A DNA stretch of 64,000 bases from Odontocerum albicorne (GCA_949825065.1 OX463865.1:19825115-19889114), one strand, 5' to 3'. Shown: positions 1 through 9,910, numbered from the stretch's first letter. Numbers and translations are program-made. Notes: generated by a model from the letters alone, not told the origin.

Positions 1-435
1 TTTATGCCTTCTTCTTCATCTTATTTTAGGCCTGTTATGGTACTGCATCATTGTTTGCCTCTTGCGACGTCGACTGCCAGCTGTCTTTCCATCTTTTGGG
101 AAGTCGTCCTGGAGGTCTATACTGTCCCTGGCCATTCTTACAGCTCTTGGTTCCGCCATTCTGGATACGTGTTCATTCCAGAACCTTTTTCTCTGTCGTC
201 CCCATCTGACAATATCTTCAACTTCGCACATACTTCGGATTTCTGTGTTTCGTACTCTATCACGAAGGGTTTTGCCAGCGATACTCCTGAGTACCTTCAT
301 ATCGCTGGTTCGAAGGAGATTTTTGGTTCTGGCAGTGTCGGCTCTGGACTCTATGCTGTATGTCATTATGGGGCGGACACAGGTCTTGTATATCCTCACC
401 TTGCTTTGGATGTTCATATTCTTGTTTTTCCAGAT
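1..435 (-). mobile_element. LINE reverse-transcriptase C-terminal fragment, cut by window edge
   Basis: The minus strand reads about 130 codons (417 down to 16) that look like the post-RT C-terminal region of RTE-type non-LTR elements: 'IYKTCVRPIMTY', then 'VLRSIAGKTLRDRVRN' and 'WNEHVSRM'. No RT catalytic motif remains, so it is a 5'-truncated dead copy. Family level is an inference from these recurring motifs. Confidence 0.6.
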
Positions 436-786
436 AGTGTTCTTTAAACATTTAATTTAATTTAGTTAAAATCTAGTTAATGTTGCAACTTCACAATCCA
501 GAAGTTCTGAGAAACTGTTACCATCTTGTCTTACGACATGTTGCAATCGTACTATCAAACAGTAGAATCGATTCCCAACCGTATCACATGTCCAAATCAA
601 TCTCTCAAGACCATGCTCGACTGGATACATCAACCGTGCTACAGGGTGGCGCTAATATCGTTATCAGATATTTTGTACCTTTAGGTGTGAGAAGAGAATT
701 ATTTACAAATAGTGCCTCATGGTCTTCACAAAACCCAGACGATTACCACCTGACTACTTCCCCTACAGCCTATATTAAAATAATAA
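436..786. other. No gene recognised
   Basis: A 127-codon open frame starts at 480 but has no recognisable motif and runs into the terminal repeat of the next transposon, so I treat it as a chance frame. Nothing else is seen. Confidence 0.5.
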
Positions 787-788
787 TA

Positions 789-1595
789 TTGGGTGTTAAC
801 ATAAGTTGTGTCCGTTTTTTTTTCAAATTAAAAATGAGCACCAAAAGTAAAACAAAATGGTAAAGGTTATACACCATTCGAAAGAAAATTTTCTGCTCTA
901 CAAGATATTGTGTTTGCTTTTACGTTACATATATTATTTTATTTGATTACAAGCCTTCAAAATGGAATGTCAAGTAGACGAAAGTGAGCATTTTCGACAC
1001 CTCCTTCTGTTCACGTTCAATCGAAGGAATAAAGCTTACAAAGCTGCTCGCGATATTTGCAAAGTGTACGATGAAGATGTTATGAATGAAAGGACAGCTC
1101 GTCGGCGGTTTTTGCGTTTCAAAGACGGTAATTTCGACCTGAAAGACATGGAGCGTTCCGGACGACCAGTGGACTTCGATGAGGACCGCTCAAACCGTAT
1201 TATTCACGAAGATCCCCTTCAAATCACCGTAGAAGTGGCTGAGCAAATGAATTGTAGTCGCATGACTGTATACCGCCATCTTAAATCAATGGGAAAAGTC
1301 CAGAAATTTGGCGCTTGGGTTCCACGTGTTTTGAGTGAAAACAACAAAAATTAACGTTCGACAATTGAACGCTAACAGAAGGAATTTTCGAAAATGCTCA
1401 CTTTCGTCTACTTGACATTCCAATTTGTGGGCTTGTAATCAAATAAAATAATATATGTAACGTAAAAGCAAACACAATATCTTGTAGAGCAGAAAATTTT
1501 CTTTCGAATGACGTATAACCTTTACCATTTTGTTTTACTTTTGGTGCTCATTTTTAATTTGGAAAAAAACGGACACAACTTATGTTAACACCTAA
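789..1595 (+). mobile_element. Mariner-like element with long inverted arms (family M1)
   Basis: Terminal inverted repeats (reading GGTGTTAACATAAGTTGTG near each end) are flanked by TA at 787-788 and 1596-1597, the Tc1/mariner target duplication. The right 230 bases (about 1366-1595) are an inverted copy of the left end (789-about 1020), including the first codons of the transposase. The true transposase C-terminus is absent. The element is therefore a fold-back deletion derivative of a roughly 1.3-kb mariner. Confidence 0.85.
962..1354 (+). pseudogene. Mariner transposase, N-terminal DNA-binding half only
   Basis: 130 codons match the paired helix-turn-helix region of mariner transposases: 'AARDICKVY', 'RFKDGNFDLKDMERSGRP', 'EVAEQMNCSRMTVYRHL' and 'MGKVQKFGAWVPRVL'. 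The catalytic DD34D half is missing; the frame stops where the inverted copy of the element's 5' end begins. It could at most encode a TIR-binding peptide without nuclease activity. Related copies lie at about 16180-16495 (minus), 27281 and 30395. Confidence 0.85.
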
Positions 1596-1763
1596 TACAT
1601 TATTTTTTTGTTTATTATTAGTAACACAATAAATGAAACTTAAATGTACTTTACATAACACAGTAAATCTTAAAAATCAAATAGATAACGTATCAATATC
1701 ATTCCCGAGAAATCTTTAGATTTGTGAAACATGAATATCTTTCAAGATGTGATGCTTAAACTT

Positions 1764-2429
1764 AGTGCACTATCTCAACGGGATATTACAAGATAAATAA
1801 CATAGTGCAATCTCTCAATGGGATATTACAAGATAAATTACATAGTACAATATCTCAATGGGCTATTAAAAGTTAAATAACATAGTGCAATATCTCAATG
1901 GGATATTACAAGATAAATAACATAGTACAATATCTCAATGGGATATTACAAGATAAATAACATAGTACAATATCTCAATGGGATATTACAAGATAAATAA
2001 CATAGTACAATATCTCAATGGGATATTACAAGATAAATAACATAGTACAATATCTCAACGGGATATTACAAGATAAATTACATAGTTCAATATCTCAATG
2101 GGATATTACCAGATAAATTACATAGTACAATATCTCAATGGGAAATTACATGATAAATAACATAGTACAATATCTCAATGGGATATTACAAGATAAATAA
2201 CATAGTACAATATCTCAATGGGATATTACAAGATAAATAACATAGTACAATATCTCAATGGGATATTATTGCAAGATAAATAACATAGTACAATATCTCA
2301 ATGGGATATTATTGCAAGATAAATTACATAGTACAATCTCTCAATGGGATATTACAAGATAAATACACAGTACAATATCTCAATGGGATATTACAAGATA
2401 AATTACATAGTACAATATCTCAATGGGAT
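1764..2429. repeat. 40-bp tandem repeat array (part 1)
   Basis: About 16-17 copies of a 40-base unit containing GGGATATTACAAGATAAAT and CATAGTACAATATCTCAAT. Units differ by a few substitutions and a 3-base insertion near 2267 and 2310. The array is broken at 2430 by a LINE insertion and resumes at 2886. Confidence 0.95.
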
Positions 2430-2885
2430 CTTCTTCTTCAGTTTCAATCCTGGGGATTGGCTAGCAGCAAAGCCTTGCATCTCCTCCTCCACTCCGCTCG
2501 GTCTTCAGTGATCCTCTTGAGCTCTGTATAGGAGGCGCAGTCGCAATATTTGCTCCAGATACTCCCGGCGAGGGGGCCCTCTGCCAATTGATTCCTCAAT
2601 CATTCCCTCCAGTATATTGTGCAGGAGATTTTCATGCCGCAGCATATGACCCATCCATTCTGCATGCCTTTCCGATATGGTGTTTGATAGGTGCCTGGTT
2701 CCTTCGATCCTGCTGAGAACCTCGTTATTTGTAATGTAGTATCTCCGGGAAATCCTTAGAATTCGTCTATAGGTCCACATCTCGAAGGCCTCCAATCTTT
2801 TTCGATCTCTTTCGCCTATGCACCATGTCTCGCAACCATACATGAAAATACTCCACACATATGTTTTGACCAATTACTTGCGGAG
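2430..2885 (-). mobile_element. 5'-truncated LINE inserted in the 40-bp array
   Basis: The minus strand (2873 down to 2505) reads 'IFMYGCETWCIGERD', 'TYRRILRISRRYY' and 'EWMGHMLRHENLL', the C-terminal region of an RTE-type LINE. The 3' tail (GAAGAAGAA on the minus strand) is at the left edge. ATGGGAT occurs on both sides (2423-2429 and 2886-2892). This fits a target-site duplication, although the target is itself repetitive. Confidence 0.75.
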
Positions 2886-2965
2886 ATGGGATATTACAAG
2901 ATAAATTACAAATGGGATATTACAAGATAAATTACATTCAATGGGATAATACAAGATAAATTACA
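2886..2965. repeat. 40-bp tandem repeat array (part 2)
   Basis: About three degenerate shortened units of the same array (GGGATATTACAAGATAAATT) continue directly after the LINE insertion. Confidence 0.85.
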
Positions 2966-3019
2966 AATAAAAAATATACTCAGAATAATAAACAGTAGAA
3001 TGATACACCCCCAGTTGTA

Positions 3020-3275
3020 CCGAACAGGATTGATTTATTTTCTCAATTATATTGAAGAATACAAAAATTGTTAACATTGAAAGAATAAATTATACATAAT
3101 ATATGCATACATATGGTATATACACACATACTATACATACACATATATTTAAAGTCACTTAAATACGTTGATGAGTGCTTTCTAACGCGCTCAATCTCAA
3201 AAAATATTTTTCTTTTGCTTTTGGTAATGTGATATGAAATATGTCAATATCCGAAGCAGTCCCGTCCCGTTCAAC
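3020..3275 (-). mobile_element. Jockey-like LINE 3' fragment (family D)
   Basis: The minus strand is nearly identical to 48715-48850 of this window, covering the end of the RT ORF ('DIDIFHITLPKAK', 'LSALESTHQR') and the start of the 3' UTR. It is 5'-truncated. Confidence 0.75.
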
Positions 3276-3984
3276 CATCCAAAAGAGTTAACGATTCATT
3301 GAACGCCCAGTGCTATCCAGGTGGAAGTACTGTACACGTTTTGACACGATAAGAAGAAGAGTTGGGACATGACATTATGGTGAAGATGATAATGGTGGCG
3401 TATTCCAATATAGTGACAACACTTGCACCACCTTGTACTATATACCATACCGGTGTAGCGCGAGTTACACAAGAGATACCACGCTCTCTGTTTCACTTTC
3501 CGTTCGGTATGCTGTCTCGATGGACCAGGCCAGTTTTTGCTTCTCGCCTTGTTCTGTGTCACTGGGAGCAACTTCTTGCGCTGCCTCGTCTCGTGTTACA
3601 TTCCATCCTACCAGTCTTCTTTCTTGGTTACAACTCTGCTACTTTGTGTTGCGTTAGGTCATCAACAGCAGGTTTCTCACTTGATATCGTTATATAACTA
3701 TCTAAATCATTAGGAATCTTGATCAGCAAATGGAAAAGCATTTCGTATACACGTTTTGTAAGACAATTCGCTGATAATTTCTCACCACTTTGACAACTCT
3801 CATTGGCTCTTTGTTAGGATAGAATGAAGTGGATGTGTTCTCTCTATCTACCCCAATAGGAATGATAATGATATGAATTATCAACATCGATATATTCGTT
3901 CAACGAGGTTATTCCGTGTGCAAGATTGTTGTGAATACGGCAGCGAAAACAAACTTAATTCACATAAATACATACAAGTAAGAT
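3276..3984. other. No gene recognised
   Basis: Two overlapping open frames (3362-3697 +, 3296-3571 -) shadow each other and carry no motif. I see no repeat that recurs elsewhere in the window. Confidence 0.4.
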
Positions 3985-4040
3985 CATGCCATTTCCTTGT
4001 CGGGATAGGCAGAGAGACTTAGCGTTAGACTTTCCTATAT
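3985..4040 (-). mobile_element. LINE family C 3' end (left part)
   Basis: The minus strand matches the 3' end of family C seen at 6300-6520, 46230-46270 and 52230-52290 (CTGCCTAYCCCGACAGG motif). It is interrupted at 4041 by a DNA transposon and resumes at 4662. Confidence 0.65.
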
Positions 4041-4661
4041 CCCTTCCCTTACGGTGATAAAAAAAATACGCGTGTTACGGCGTTGGGTAGTGAGTACGCA
4101 AAAAAAAATTAGCGATTTTAAACATTCATAGATAATCGCCTTAATTAATTATAATTGAAGTTAAAAATTATAATAATTGAGATTTATTTGCTGAAAACAT
4201 TAAAAAACCATCTGAAAACATTAAAAAACGCTCACGGAACGGGCGTACGTCTAACCTATTTGCGAGCCTAGAGGCAACTAGTGGCGCGGAACATCAGTCG
4301 CATACCCTGGCGCATACGCCTTTCCTGGCGACGTTGAGACAGTTCAGCTCCTCGCAATTCAGTCTAGTATGCAAGAGTGAGATGCGAATACATATAGTGT
4401 CGCGCTTCCCGCATACTATTCACCTATCGTCAAGACGAGGCACTCGCAGCGTTTAAATGCGAATTTGTTTCCGATCTTCACAAAACACCTACGATGTAGT
4501 CGATAAATTCTGATTATTATTAATATTATTTTTTAAATCAATGCGTAAATATATTATGGAGGAATACCTAAAATCTTAACCTTGTATTTATAATATTTAT
4601 AGAGATATTGATGGTTATTAGAAGCAATGTGTAGAAGATACCCAACACAGGGAAGGAAAGG
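4041..4661. mobile_element. Non-autonomous DNA transposon with 4-bp target duplication (family W)
   Basis: About 620 bases, with ends CCCTTCCCTTACGG and (inverted) CCTTTCCTTCCC. ATAT flanks both sides (4037-4040 and 4662-4665) inside a LINE. A full second copy lies inverted at 50187-50813, flanked by TTAA, and a truncated third copy at 30538-30763. No transposase is coded. The superfamily is uncertain: the TTAA sites suggest piggyBac, the ATAT site does not. Confidence 0.75.
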
Positions 4662-4740
4662 ATATCAACACACATCTTTCGTCTCTTCTATATTTCATCC
4701 ATTTCCTACAAGACCATCAGTCGTCCTTGTTAATTTCCTG
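4662..4740 (-). mobile_element. LINE family C (right part)
   Basis: Continuation of the LINE interrupted at 4041: the minus strand carries the 'cctcttct' stretch seen just upstream of the 3' end in other family C copies. It ends indistinctly. Confidence 0.5.
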
Positions 4741-4871
4741 CGAGACGCCGCGGCCTATTAGTTAGCATTCTTACTTTGCAAACGGACATCCTGGGTTCCA
4801 TTTTAGAAATTTAACTTCGATTTCATATATGCATCGCTGTTGATTTCCAACATTCATATGTATACACACAT

Positions 4872-5119
4872 GTTTTCCTTTCGGGGTAGGTAGAGAGAAC
4901 ATAACTCTAGACTTTACTATCTTGACACACATCATTCGCCTCTTCTACATCCATACATCTTATACAAATTCTACGATTTCTCCGACTTTTAACGTTTTCT
5001 TTTTTCGAAATATCATTCACTTGATACAATCATATTTTCCTTGGTCTTTCTCTACTTCGCATTCCACTCAAATTTGAACTGTATATTTGTTTGTTGGTAT
5101 TTCTTCATTCATTCGTTCG
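4872..5119 (-). mobile_element. LINE family C 3' fragment
   Basis: Minus-strand 3' end (inverted form of the CTGCCTACCC motif at about 4888) followed by the degenerate end of the ORF, parallel to 12030-12425. Many stops are present. Confidence 0.6.
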
Positions 5120-5400
5120 TTTTTTTTTGTCATCTATTTACGAGTACTTTCTGTGTTTTTTTTATCTTCTTGTTCTACGTGTTCAAGGGTGTGGGCTGAA
5201 AAACATCTGGTGTCCCCGTGGCTGAGCTCGCCCTATATTGGTGGGGTGTATCTTGGGCGGGGGGGCGTTATTAGATGAGCCCATACCTTTTGATAGCTTC
5301 TGTTTTTTAATGTATTATCTTTTTAATGTGTTCTTGAAATGTGTCTAAATATATTATGTACATACTATGTTGCTATCAATAAACCTGTATTTATTTATCT
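5120..5400 (+). mobile_element. Short retroposon family Z with ATTT-rich tail
   Basis: Contains GGGTGTGGGCTGAAAAACAT, then the 'ggtggggtgtat' block, and ends in AATAAACCTGTATTTATTTA. The same family is inserted at 27642-28075 (minus) with a target duplication, and its start is at 63936-64000. It is too short to code for its own mobility. The exact class (SINE or LINE 3' end) is unresolved. Confidence 0.65.
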
Positions 5401-5404
5401 AAAT

Positions 5405-5648
5405 ACGTAAGTAAGAGTCTTAAGTATGAGAGTGAAATGTGGACGTGGAAAAAAGTCGAATAGGTGCTATAGAAATGTGTGCACTTAGAAGAATACATGG
5501 AAGAACAATTTATGACAGAATACAGAATGAAATTTTAACGGTTGAATGAGAACTTAAAGCTTATTTGTTGAGTAAGATAAAGAAGAGCCTTCCGAGATGG
5601 TTTGGGCATGTAAAGCATAAATTATGAAAGACTAACTACACAAACCTG
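5405..5648 (+). mobile_element. LINE family C, degenerate RT C-terminus
   Basis: Translates with interruptions to 'MWTWKK', 'CALRRIHGRTIYDRIQNE' and 'LPRWFGHVK', the same order as 44880-45162. The copy is split at 5651 by a TA-flanked element and continues at 6299. Confidence 0.65.
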
Positions 5649-5650
5649 TA

Positions 5651-6298
5651 CCCTAGAGGATAAACAACGGGAGTCCACTTTTTGCTGTTTTGTAGTTAAC
5701 AATATAGTAAATGCCAGTAAAGTTAAAAGGGAAAGTATACCAAAAGATTGTCAGACCCGCACTCCTCGATGGCTCCGAATGCTGGACGATGTATAACTCT
5801 TACTCTAGGCAACTAGAAACTGCTGAAATGCGCATGCTAAGATGGTCAGCTGGTGTGTCCCTAAGAGACAAAATAAAAAGCTCACGCATTCGTGCAAGCC
5901 TAGGTGTTACAGACATCAACAGCAAGATGGAGGAGAGGCGATTGAGATGGTATGGGCACGTTGGACGCAGAGCACCCGATCACATGGTGAACCAGGCAAT
6001 CTCCATGGATCTTCCTCGAATAACAACCAGAGGAAGACCGAAGAATTCATGAGTGGTGCAAAAAGATAACCTGATGCAGAGGCACGGCCTGGGGGACGTA
6101 GTCCGGGACAAAAGAGCATACAACCTGAGGACGAGGAGAGCTGACCCCAACAGTCTTCGCAGACAGTGAGTTGGGATGGAGCCAAGGAGAAAAGAATAAA
6201 GTATATGGTATATAATATAGAACAGCTTATTACAATAATTTCTGTATTTTTAACTCCAAAACAGTAAAATATGGACTCCCGTGGTTTATCCTCTAGTG
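5651..6298. mobile_element. TA-flanked DNA transposon carrying an RTE insertion
   Basis: About 50-base inverted repeats (CTAGAGGATAAAC ... GGGAGTCCA) at both ends, with TA at 5649-5650 and 6299-6300. It sits inside the family C LINE. Nearly all of its interior is an RTE fragment (5709-6197), so the carrier was probably a small MITE of about 150 bases. Confidence 0.7.
5709..6197 (+). mobile_element. RTE-like LINE (family B) 3' fragment
   Basis: The open frame 5711-6052 reads 'KLKGKVYQKIVRPALL', 'MRMLRWSAGVSLRDKIKS', 'RLRWYGHVGRRAPDH' and 'RITTRGRPK', typical of the C-terminal end of RTE-type polyproteins. A stop at 6050 ends the frame and a further conserved stretch ('RRADPNSLRRQ') follows in the +1 frame. 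Near-identical copies are at 8036-8235, 28375-28770 and 55600-56095, so this family moved recently. Confidence 0.8.
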
Positions 6299-6521
6299 TA
6301 CAGATATATATAGTGCAAATGTTAGTTGAAGGCGTGAGAGAGGAAGCCCAAAGAAAGTGTTGTTGGATCAAGCGAATTATATTTTGAAAGAAGCAAACGT
6401 AGAAAGTCAGGGAAAGCGTAGGTGCTGTAAGAATTTTAAATATGTTTAAAATGTGTGTCGAGATGGGAAAGTCTAGTGATCTGTCCTTTCTGCCTACCCT
6501 GACAGGCATATGGCGTGATGA
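6299..6521 (+). mobile_element. LINE family C 3' end
   Basis: Continues the LINE of 5405-5648 after the DNA element: 'ATATATAGTGCAAATG' and then the conserved 3' end with CTGCCTACCCTGACAGG at 6490-6506. The MITE at 6524 is inserted in its last bases. Confidence 0.7.
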
Positions 6522-6523
6522 TA

Positions 6524-6741
6524 CAGTACCCGGCGGTAAGTAATACATATCGTATGTCATTAATACACGTGTTCCGTCGCGATCTGTCCATCTTTCTACC
6601 TAACAGCTCTTTGCGCTAACGATGGGCTAACAGTCCGGTGTCTAGAAAGAGATGTTAGGTAGAAAGACTGACAAATCGCGACGGAACACGTGTATGAATG
6701 ACAGAGACTATGTGTATTACGTTACTTACCGCCGGGTACTG
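6524..6741. mobile_element. Palindromic MITE (family P), TA target
   Basis: 218 bases, fold-back: CAGTACCCGGCGGTAAGTAA at the left end is repeated inverted at the right end, with TA at 6522-6523 and 6742-6743. The inner arms also pair (GTTCCGTCGCGAT / ATCGCGACGGAAC). Relatives: 26675-26905 and 58040-59096. Confidence 0.85.
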
Positions 6742-6743
6742 TA

Positions 6744-7195
6744 TGTAAGTGATGTATTCTAAAATGCGTCTGCCCTCATCGTCTTCGCCAATGTCACATT
6801 GATTAAACCTTTGTAAAGGTATAATAAACCTTGGTTTATGGGAGGTGTTACCATGTAGATGGAGGTTAACGATGGTATCGGGTGTAGTAATAAAGACGTG
6901 ATTGCTCGTTTACTGCAGAATAACAGCGGCCCAAGGGCAGTCAACAGGACGGGGGCCGCCTGAGAAGGACCGTTAGGCTCTGTCACACCTGCAGAATTAA
7001 GTATTCAGCTTACCACCCACGCTCTTCCTGATCCCAGGGGCGGAAGTTCTTGCATTGCATTGTCTTCTACCTGTTTCTTGGAAGATGGGATCCTTCTTAA
7101 CAATTTAAGACCCGATCGAAATCAAGACAACCTTTTACAGAGTCCGGCTTGTTTTTGAGGAATTTTGATTTTATGTTACTGTATTGTATTGCACT
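6744..7195. other. Unclassified repeat
   Basis: No coding sequence is seen. The block around 7015-7070 (CAGGGGCGGAAG) recurs at 10975-11045, so it is a dispersed repeat of unknown class. Confidence 0.4.
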
Positions 7196-7266
7196 TTCGT
7201 TATTTACAGTATAACCTGTTGGTCTTTTTTGCCATGTGGTAATATTTTCAAATCAACCAGAAATGG
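7196..7266 (-). mobile_element. SINE/LINE-A shared tail fragment
   Basis: Degenerate copy of the common 3' tail (minus strand: TTCTGGTTGATTTG, then the 'ggcaa...aacaggtta' block). It cannot be assigned to the SINE or the LINE. Confidence 0.5.
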
Positions 7267-7394
7267 AAACAATTGGGTTAATTATCAGTTCAGACAAATC
7301 ACTTAAAAATTAATAATGGCAATAGCTTATCAATTCAGAATATGGTTTGGTAAAAATAAATTTTAGTTCTTAATCTCTTCTTTCGAACTATTAA

Positions 7395-7790
7395 ATCATT
7401 TATTTATTTATTTAACACTTTTATTGCAAATATAATCTGGCGGGCTTATTTCCAGGCGGCAATATCTTCCAACCAAACCAGACACAAGTAAATGAAGCAA
7501 GTTACGTGGTCGCATAAATCATTCAAATGACTATCCATCCCCACGAAATCCATAAACATATACGTGAGCACATGCCCACGAACCCCACAAAGACGGACAG
7601 TCACCCGAACATTATTTTTCATGTACTCGTTAAGTAAGATATCATCAACCAAAAGGAAAGGAAGGGATGGTGGAGAGGAAAGGAAAAGAAAAATCAGGAA
7701 TGAAACACATTATTTTATTGACTAGAAATTAAGAGGTTTTCAATCGTTTCTTAAAGCATGCCAATGACGGAGCTAGTCATTCGTTTAATG
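7395..7790 (-). mobile_element. Jockey/CR1-like LINE (family A) 3' end
   Basis: Inverted copy of the 3' end of the element at 11205-12023: tail with AAATAAATAAATAAATG, the GGCAATA..CCCGCCAGATT block, then the end of the ORF ('CFKKRLK'). It is 5'-truncated with no target duplication identified. Confidence 0.75.
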
Positions 7791-7860
7791 TATCGAAAAG
7801 AGTAAAGCAAGGATGAGTTATGTCACCCTGATAGTTCAATATTTATTGTATTGTATTTTG

Positions 7861-7975
7861 TAATATTATTTTTCGTTGTATACAGAGTACAACCTGGTGG
7901 GTTTATTGCCATGCTAATTGTGGCAATCTCTTCCAACCTATCAGAAATATGTTAATGAGGCCTTAAGTGAAAACC
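7861..7975 (-). mobile_element. tRNA-SINE tail fragment
   Basis: The minus strand has the SINE-type tail (CACTTAAGGCCTCATTAACA, 'tctgataggttggaagag', 'aataaacccaccaggttg') as in 12574-12680. The tRNA-like head is missing. Confidence 0.6.
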
Positions 7976-7999
7976 AGATAAGAATATTTTTTTTGGACA

Positions 8000-8440
8000 G
8001 ATTAGAAAACTGGGGAATATTCAAGTCAGTGCATTGGCAATCTCCATGGATCTTCCTCGAATAATAACAACTAGAGGAAAACCAAAGAATTCATGGGTGG
8101 TGCAAAAATATAACCTGATGCATAGGCACGGCCTGGGGGACGTAGTTCGGGACAGAAGAGCATACAACCTGAGGACAAGGAGAGCTGACCCCAACAGTCT
8201 TCGCAGACAGTGAGTTGGGATGGAGCCAGGGAGAAGTGCTTTGGGATGAACATCTGGTAAATACATGCATTCCCAAGATCTCGCCGTTGCTTGCTGAAGT
8301 TGTCTCCGAATGTTGGTACTAGTTCGAACATAATTCAGTCTCGTTTGTGCTCCCATGATGACGAATGAGGTGCAAACCTTAAGACTGGTAGAGTTATATT
8401 TAGTGGAATAAACAGTGTATGACTAAACTAATTACAAATA
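8000..8440 (+). mobile_element. Penelope-like element fragment, split by an RTE insertion
   Basis: 8000-8035 and 8236-8440 are one Penelope-like fragment ('gacagattag...attcaagtcagtgc', 'gaacatctggtaaata', then the terminal repeat with GAATGAGGTGCAAACCTTAAG and GTGGAATAAACAGTG). It is interrupted by an RTE copy. It has a stem GAGGT/ACCTT closed by GCAA where other copies have different loops. Confidence 0.6.
8036..8235 (+). mobile_element. RTE-like LINE (family B), 200-bp 3' insert
   Basis: The last 200 bases of family B, ending GGATGGAGCCAGGGAGAA. GTGCATT (8029-8035) and GTGCTTT (8236-8242) flank it, a 7-base target duplication with one mismatch. Confidence 0.8.
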
Positions 8441-8599
8441 CTAAGAATTTGTTTGTAAAAGTCATAAATTTATTTGAAACTCGATAAAGACCATGACTAT
8501 ATGACGAAACATGTGGAATACATGTTTATGTTAAGTTTTTGTTCAATCTTACATGTTATGATTACATATACGAACCGGTTGAACGTGACAAATAGAAAC

Positions 8600-8959
8600 C
8601 CAAATTCACACACTGTCTGAATTGTATAATATCCTTAACTGTCCCACCGCACCCTTTTATATCGAAGTAAATTTTCATCGTCTTTCCGATCATGGACTTG
8701 CATTATGCTCAAGCTATGATCGGTTATTGGCCTTCCCAGTTCACCGCACTTCCTTTTTTACGTCGACCTTTACTGTCCATGCGGTGAGACTCTGGAACCA
8801 GTTACAAACCAATATTCGACTCACTAAGAAGCGACTGGAAACACTCTGAATTTCTAGTCAGTAATATAACGTGTTTCATTCTTAATTTTTCTTTCCTCTC
8901 CTCTCCACTATCCCTTCCTTTTCCTTTAATTCATGATACTTTTACATTGATTATGTATA
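8600..8959 (+). mobile_element. Jockey/CR1-like LINE (family A), part 1
   Basis: The end of the ORF is readable: 'LYNILN', then 'RLSDHGLALCSSYDRLLAF' and 'SFFTSTFTVHAVRLWNQLQTNIRL'. A solo LTR at 8960 interrupts the 3' UTR, which continues at 9536-9606 and 9790-9882. Confidence 0.75.
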
Positions 8960-9535
8960 TGTAACGATGGTCGTTATCAATGTAGCGTGTGTCCTATTAG
9001 GACGTGCTGATGATTTTGATATCGACATCGCTCTTTGTTTTAGTTGATTCTGCGTTACTTCTCGTTCAGAGTCATCAATATAGCGGTTTGCTTATTTCTA
9101 TAAGTCATGATGATCTTGATTTGTATTCGATGAATATAGACTCAGGAATGCGGATATAAAACGATAAGTGGACAGCGGGTGATAAATAATAAGTCTTGAC
9201 AGTTGAATGAATGACAATAATAATATGTTTATTTCTCGGCGTCCGAGTAATTTATACCAATGAGTGAATACATTCGCGATACATATCTGCCTTGCTCTAG
9301 CGCATGAACTGGCGGTAGGTTAATTATTTATATTTGGAGATGGCTAGCCAATTCGCAGACGTCGTAAATAGTAAATATTGTTGTTGTTCATAGTGTGTGA
9401 CAATCATTGAATTCTTCATCGGTCATTGCCCCTGTATGTTTACTATCTGACAATAATTAATTTCATTTAATTGTGTTTAACAATTCACTTATTCATTTTG
9501 ACAATTATTTATTTATTTAGGTAGGTATTCCTACA
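8960..9535 (+). mobile_element. Solo LTR (family L1), copy 1
   Basis: 576 bases beginning TGTAACGATGG and ending GGTATTCCTACA, so TG...CA termini. A second copy (19248-19836) has the same boundaries. TATA flanks this copy at 8956-8959 and 9536-9539. A 4-base duplication fits Ty3/gypsy-type LTR elements, but no internal coding region is present to prove the class. Confidence 0.8.
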
Positions 9536-9606
9536 TATATATGCATAAAGTTTATAGAGATGAATAATCATTTAAATATTGTTTTGCGACCATGTAACTT
9601 CCTTTA
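9536..9606 (+). mobile_element. LINE family A, part 2
   Basis: Continuation of the 3' UTR of the LINE begun at 8600 ('gtttatagagatgaataatcat', 'gcgaccatgtaactt'), between the solo LTR and the next insertion. Confidence 0.7.
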
Positions 9607-9789
9607 GGGGACATCCAAACTCTTCCAAACTCTAGGGGACGCCCACGCCGAGAGTGCCTGGAGGACCTGTTGGTGGACGTGCGCTGCTCAACATATACAG
9701 ACTTAGAGAGAGCCGCACAGGACAGGGGGGAATGGAGGAGAAGAGTTCAAATTGCTGCAAACCAGTCTTAGGACTGCAACCACGGAAGG
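9607..9789 (+). mobile_element. Truncated LINE insert with 11-bp target duplication
   Basis: 183 bases coding 'RGRPRRECLEDLLVDVR', 'DLERAAQDRGEWRRRVQ' and a stop, the extreme C-terminus of an RTE/L2-type ORF. AACTTCCTTTA flanks it at 9596-9606 and 9790-9800. Confidence 0.85.
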
Positions 9790-9882
9790 AACTTCCTTTA
9801 TGATTAGAAAAGATTGCCGCCTAGCAATAAGCACGCCAGATGTTTTTACAATGAAGTGTTAAATAAATAAATAAAAGTGATA
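9790..9882 (+). mobile_element. LINE family A, part 3 (tail)
   Basis: 'AAGATTGCCGCCTAGCAATA' and the final TTAAATAAATAAATAAAAG tail complete the LINE begun at 8600. Confidence 0.75.
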
Positions 9883-9910
9883 ATAAAATCTCCGTGTCAC
9901 AAACTATGTA

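Noticed and set aside
480..863. 127-codon ORF
   Set aside because: No motif, and its end lies in the mariner terminal repeat.
5916..6560. 214-codon ORF on the minus strand
   Set aside because: It crosses the RTE fragment, the TA element and a LINE end in antisense; no motif, and its parts recur only as repeats.
8021..8356. 111-codon protein on the minus strand
   Set aside because: Antisense of an RTE fragment; the same text appears antisense at 6000-6180, 28560-28760 and 55900-56080.
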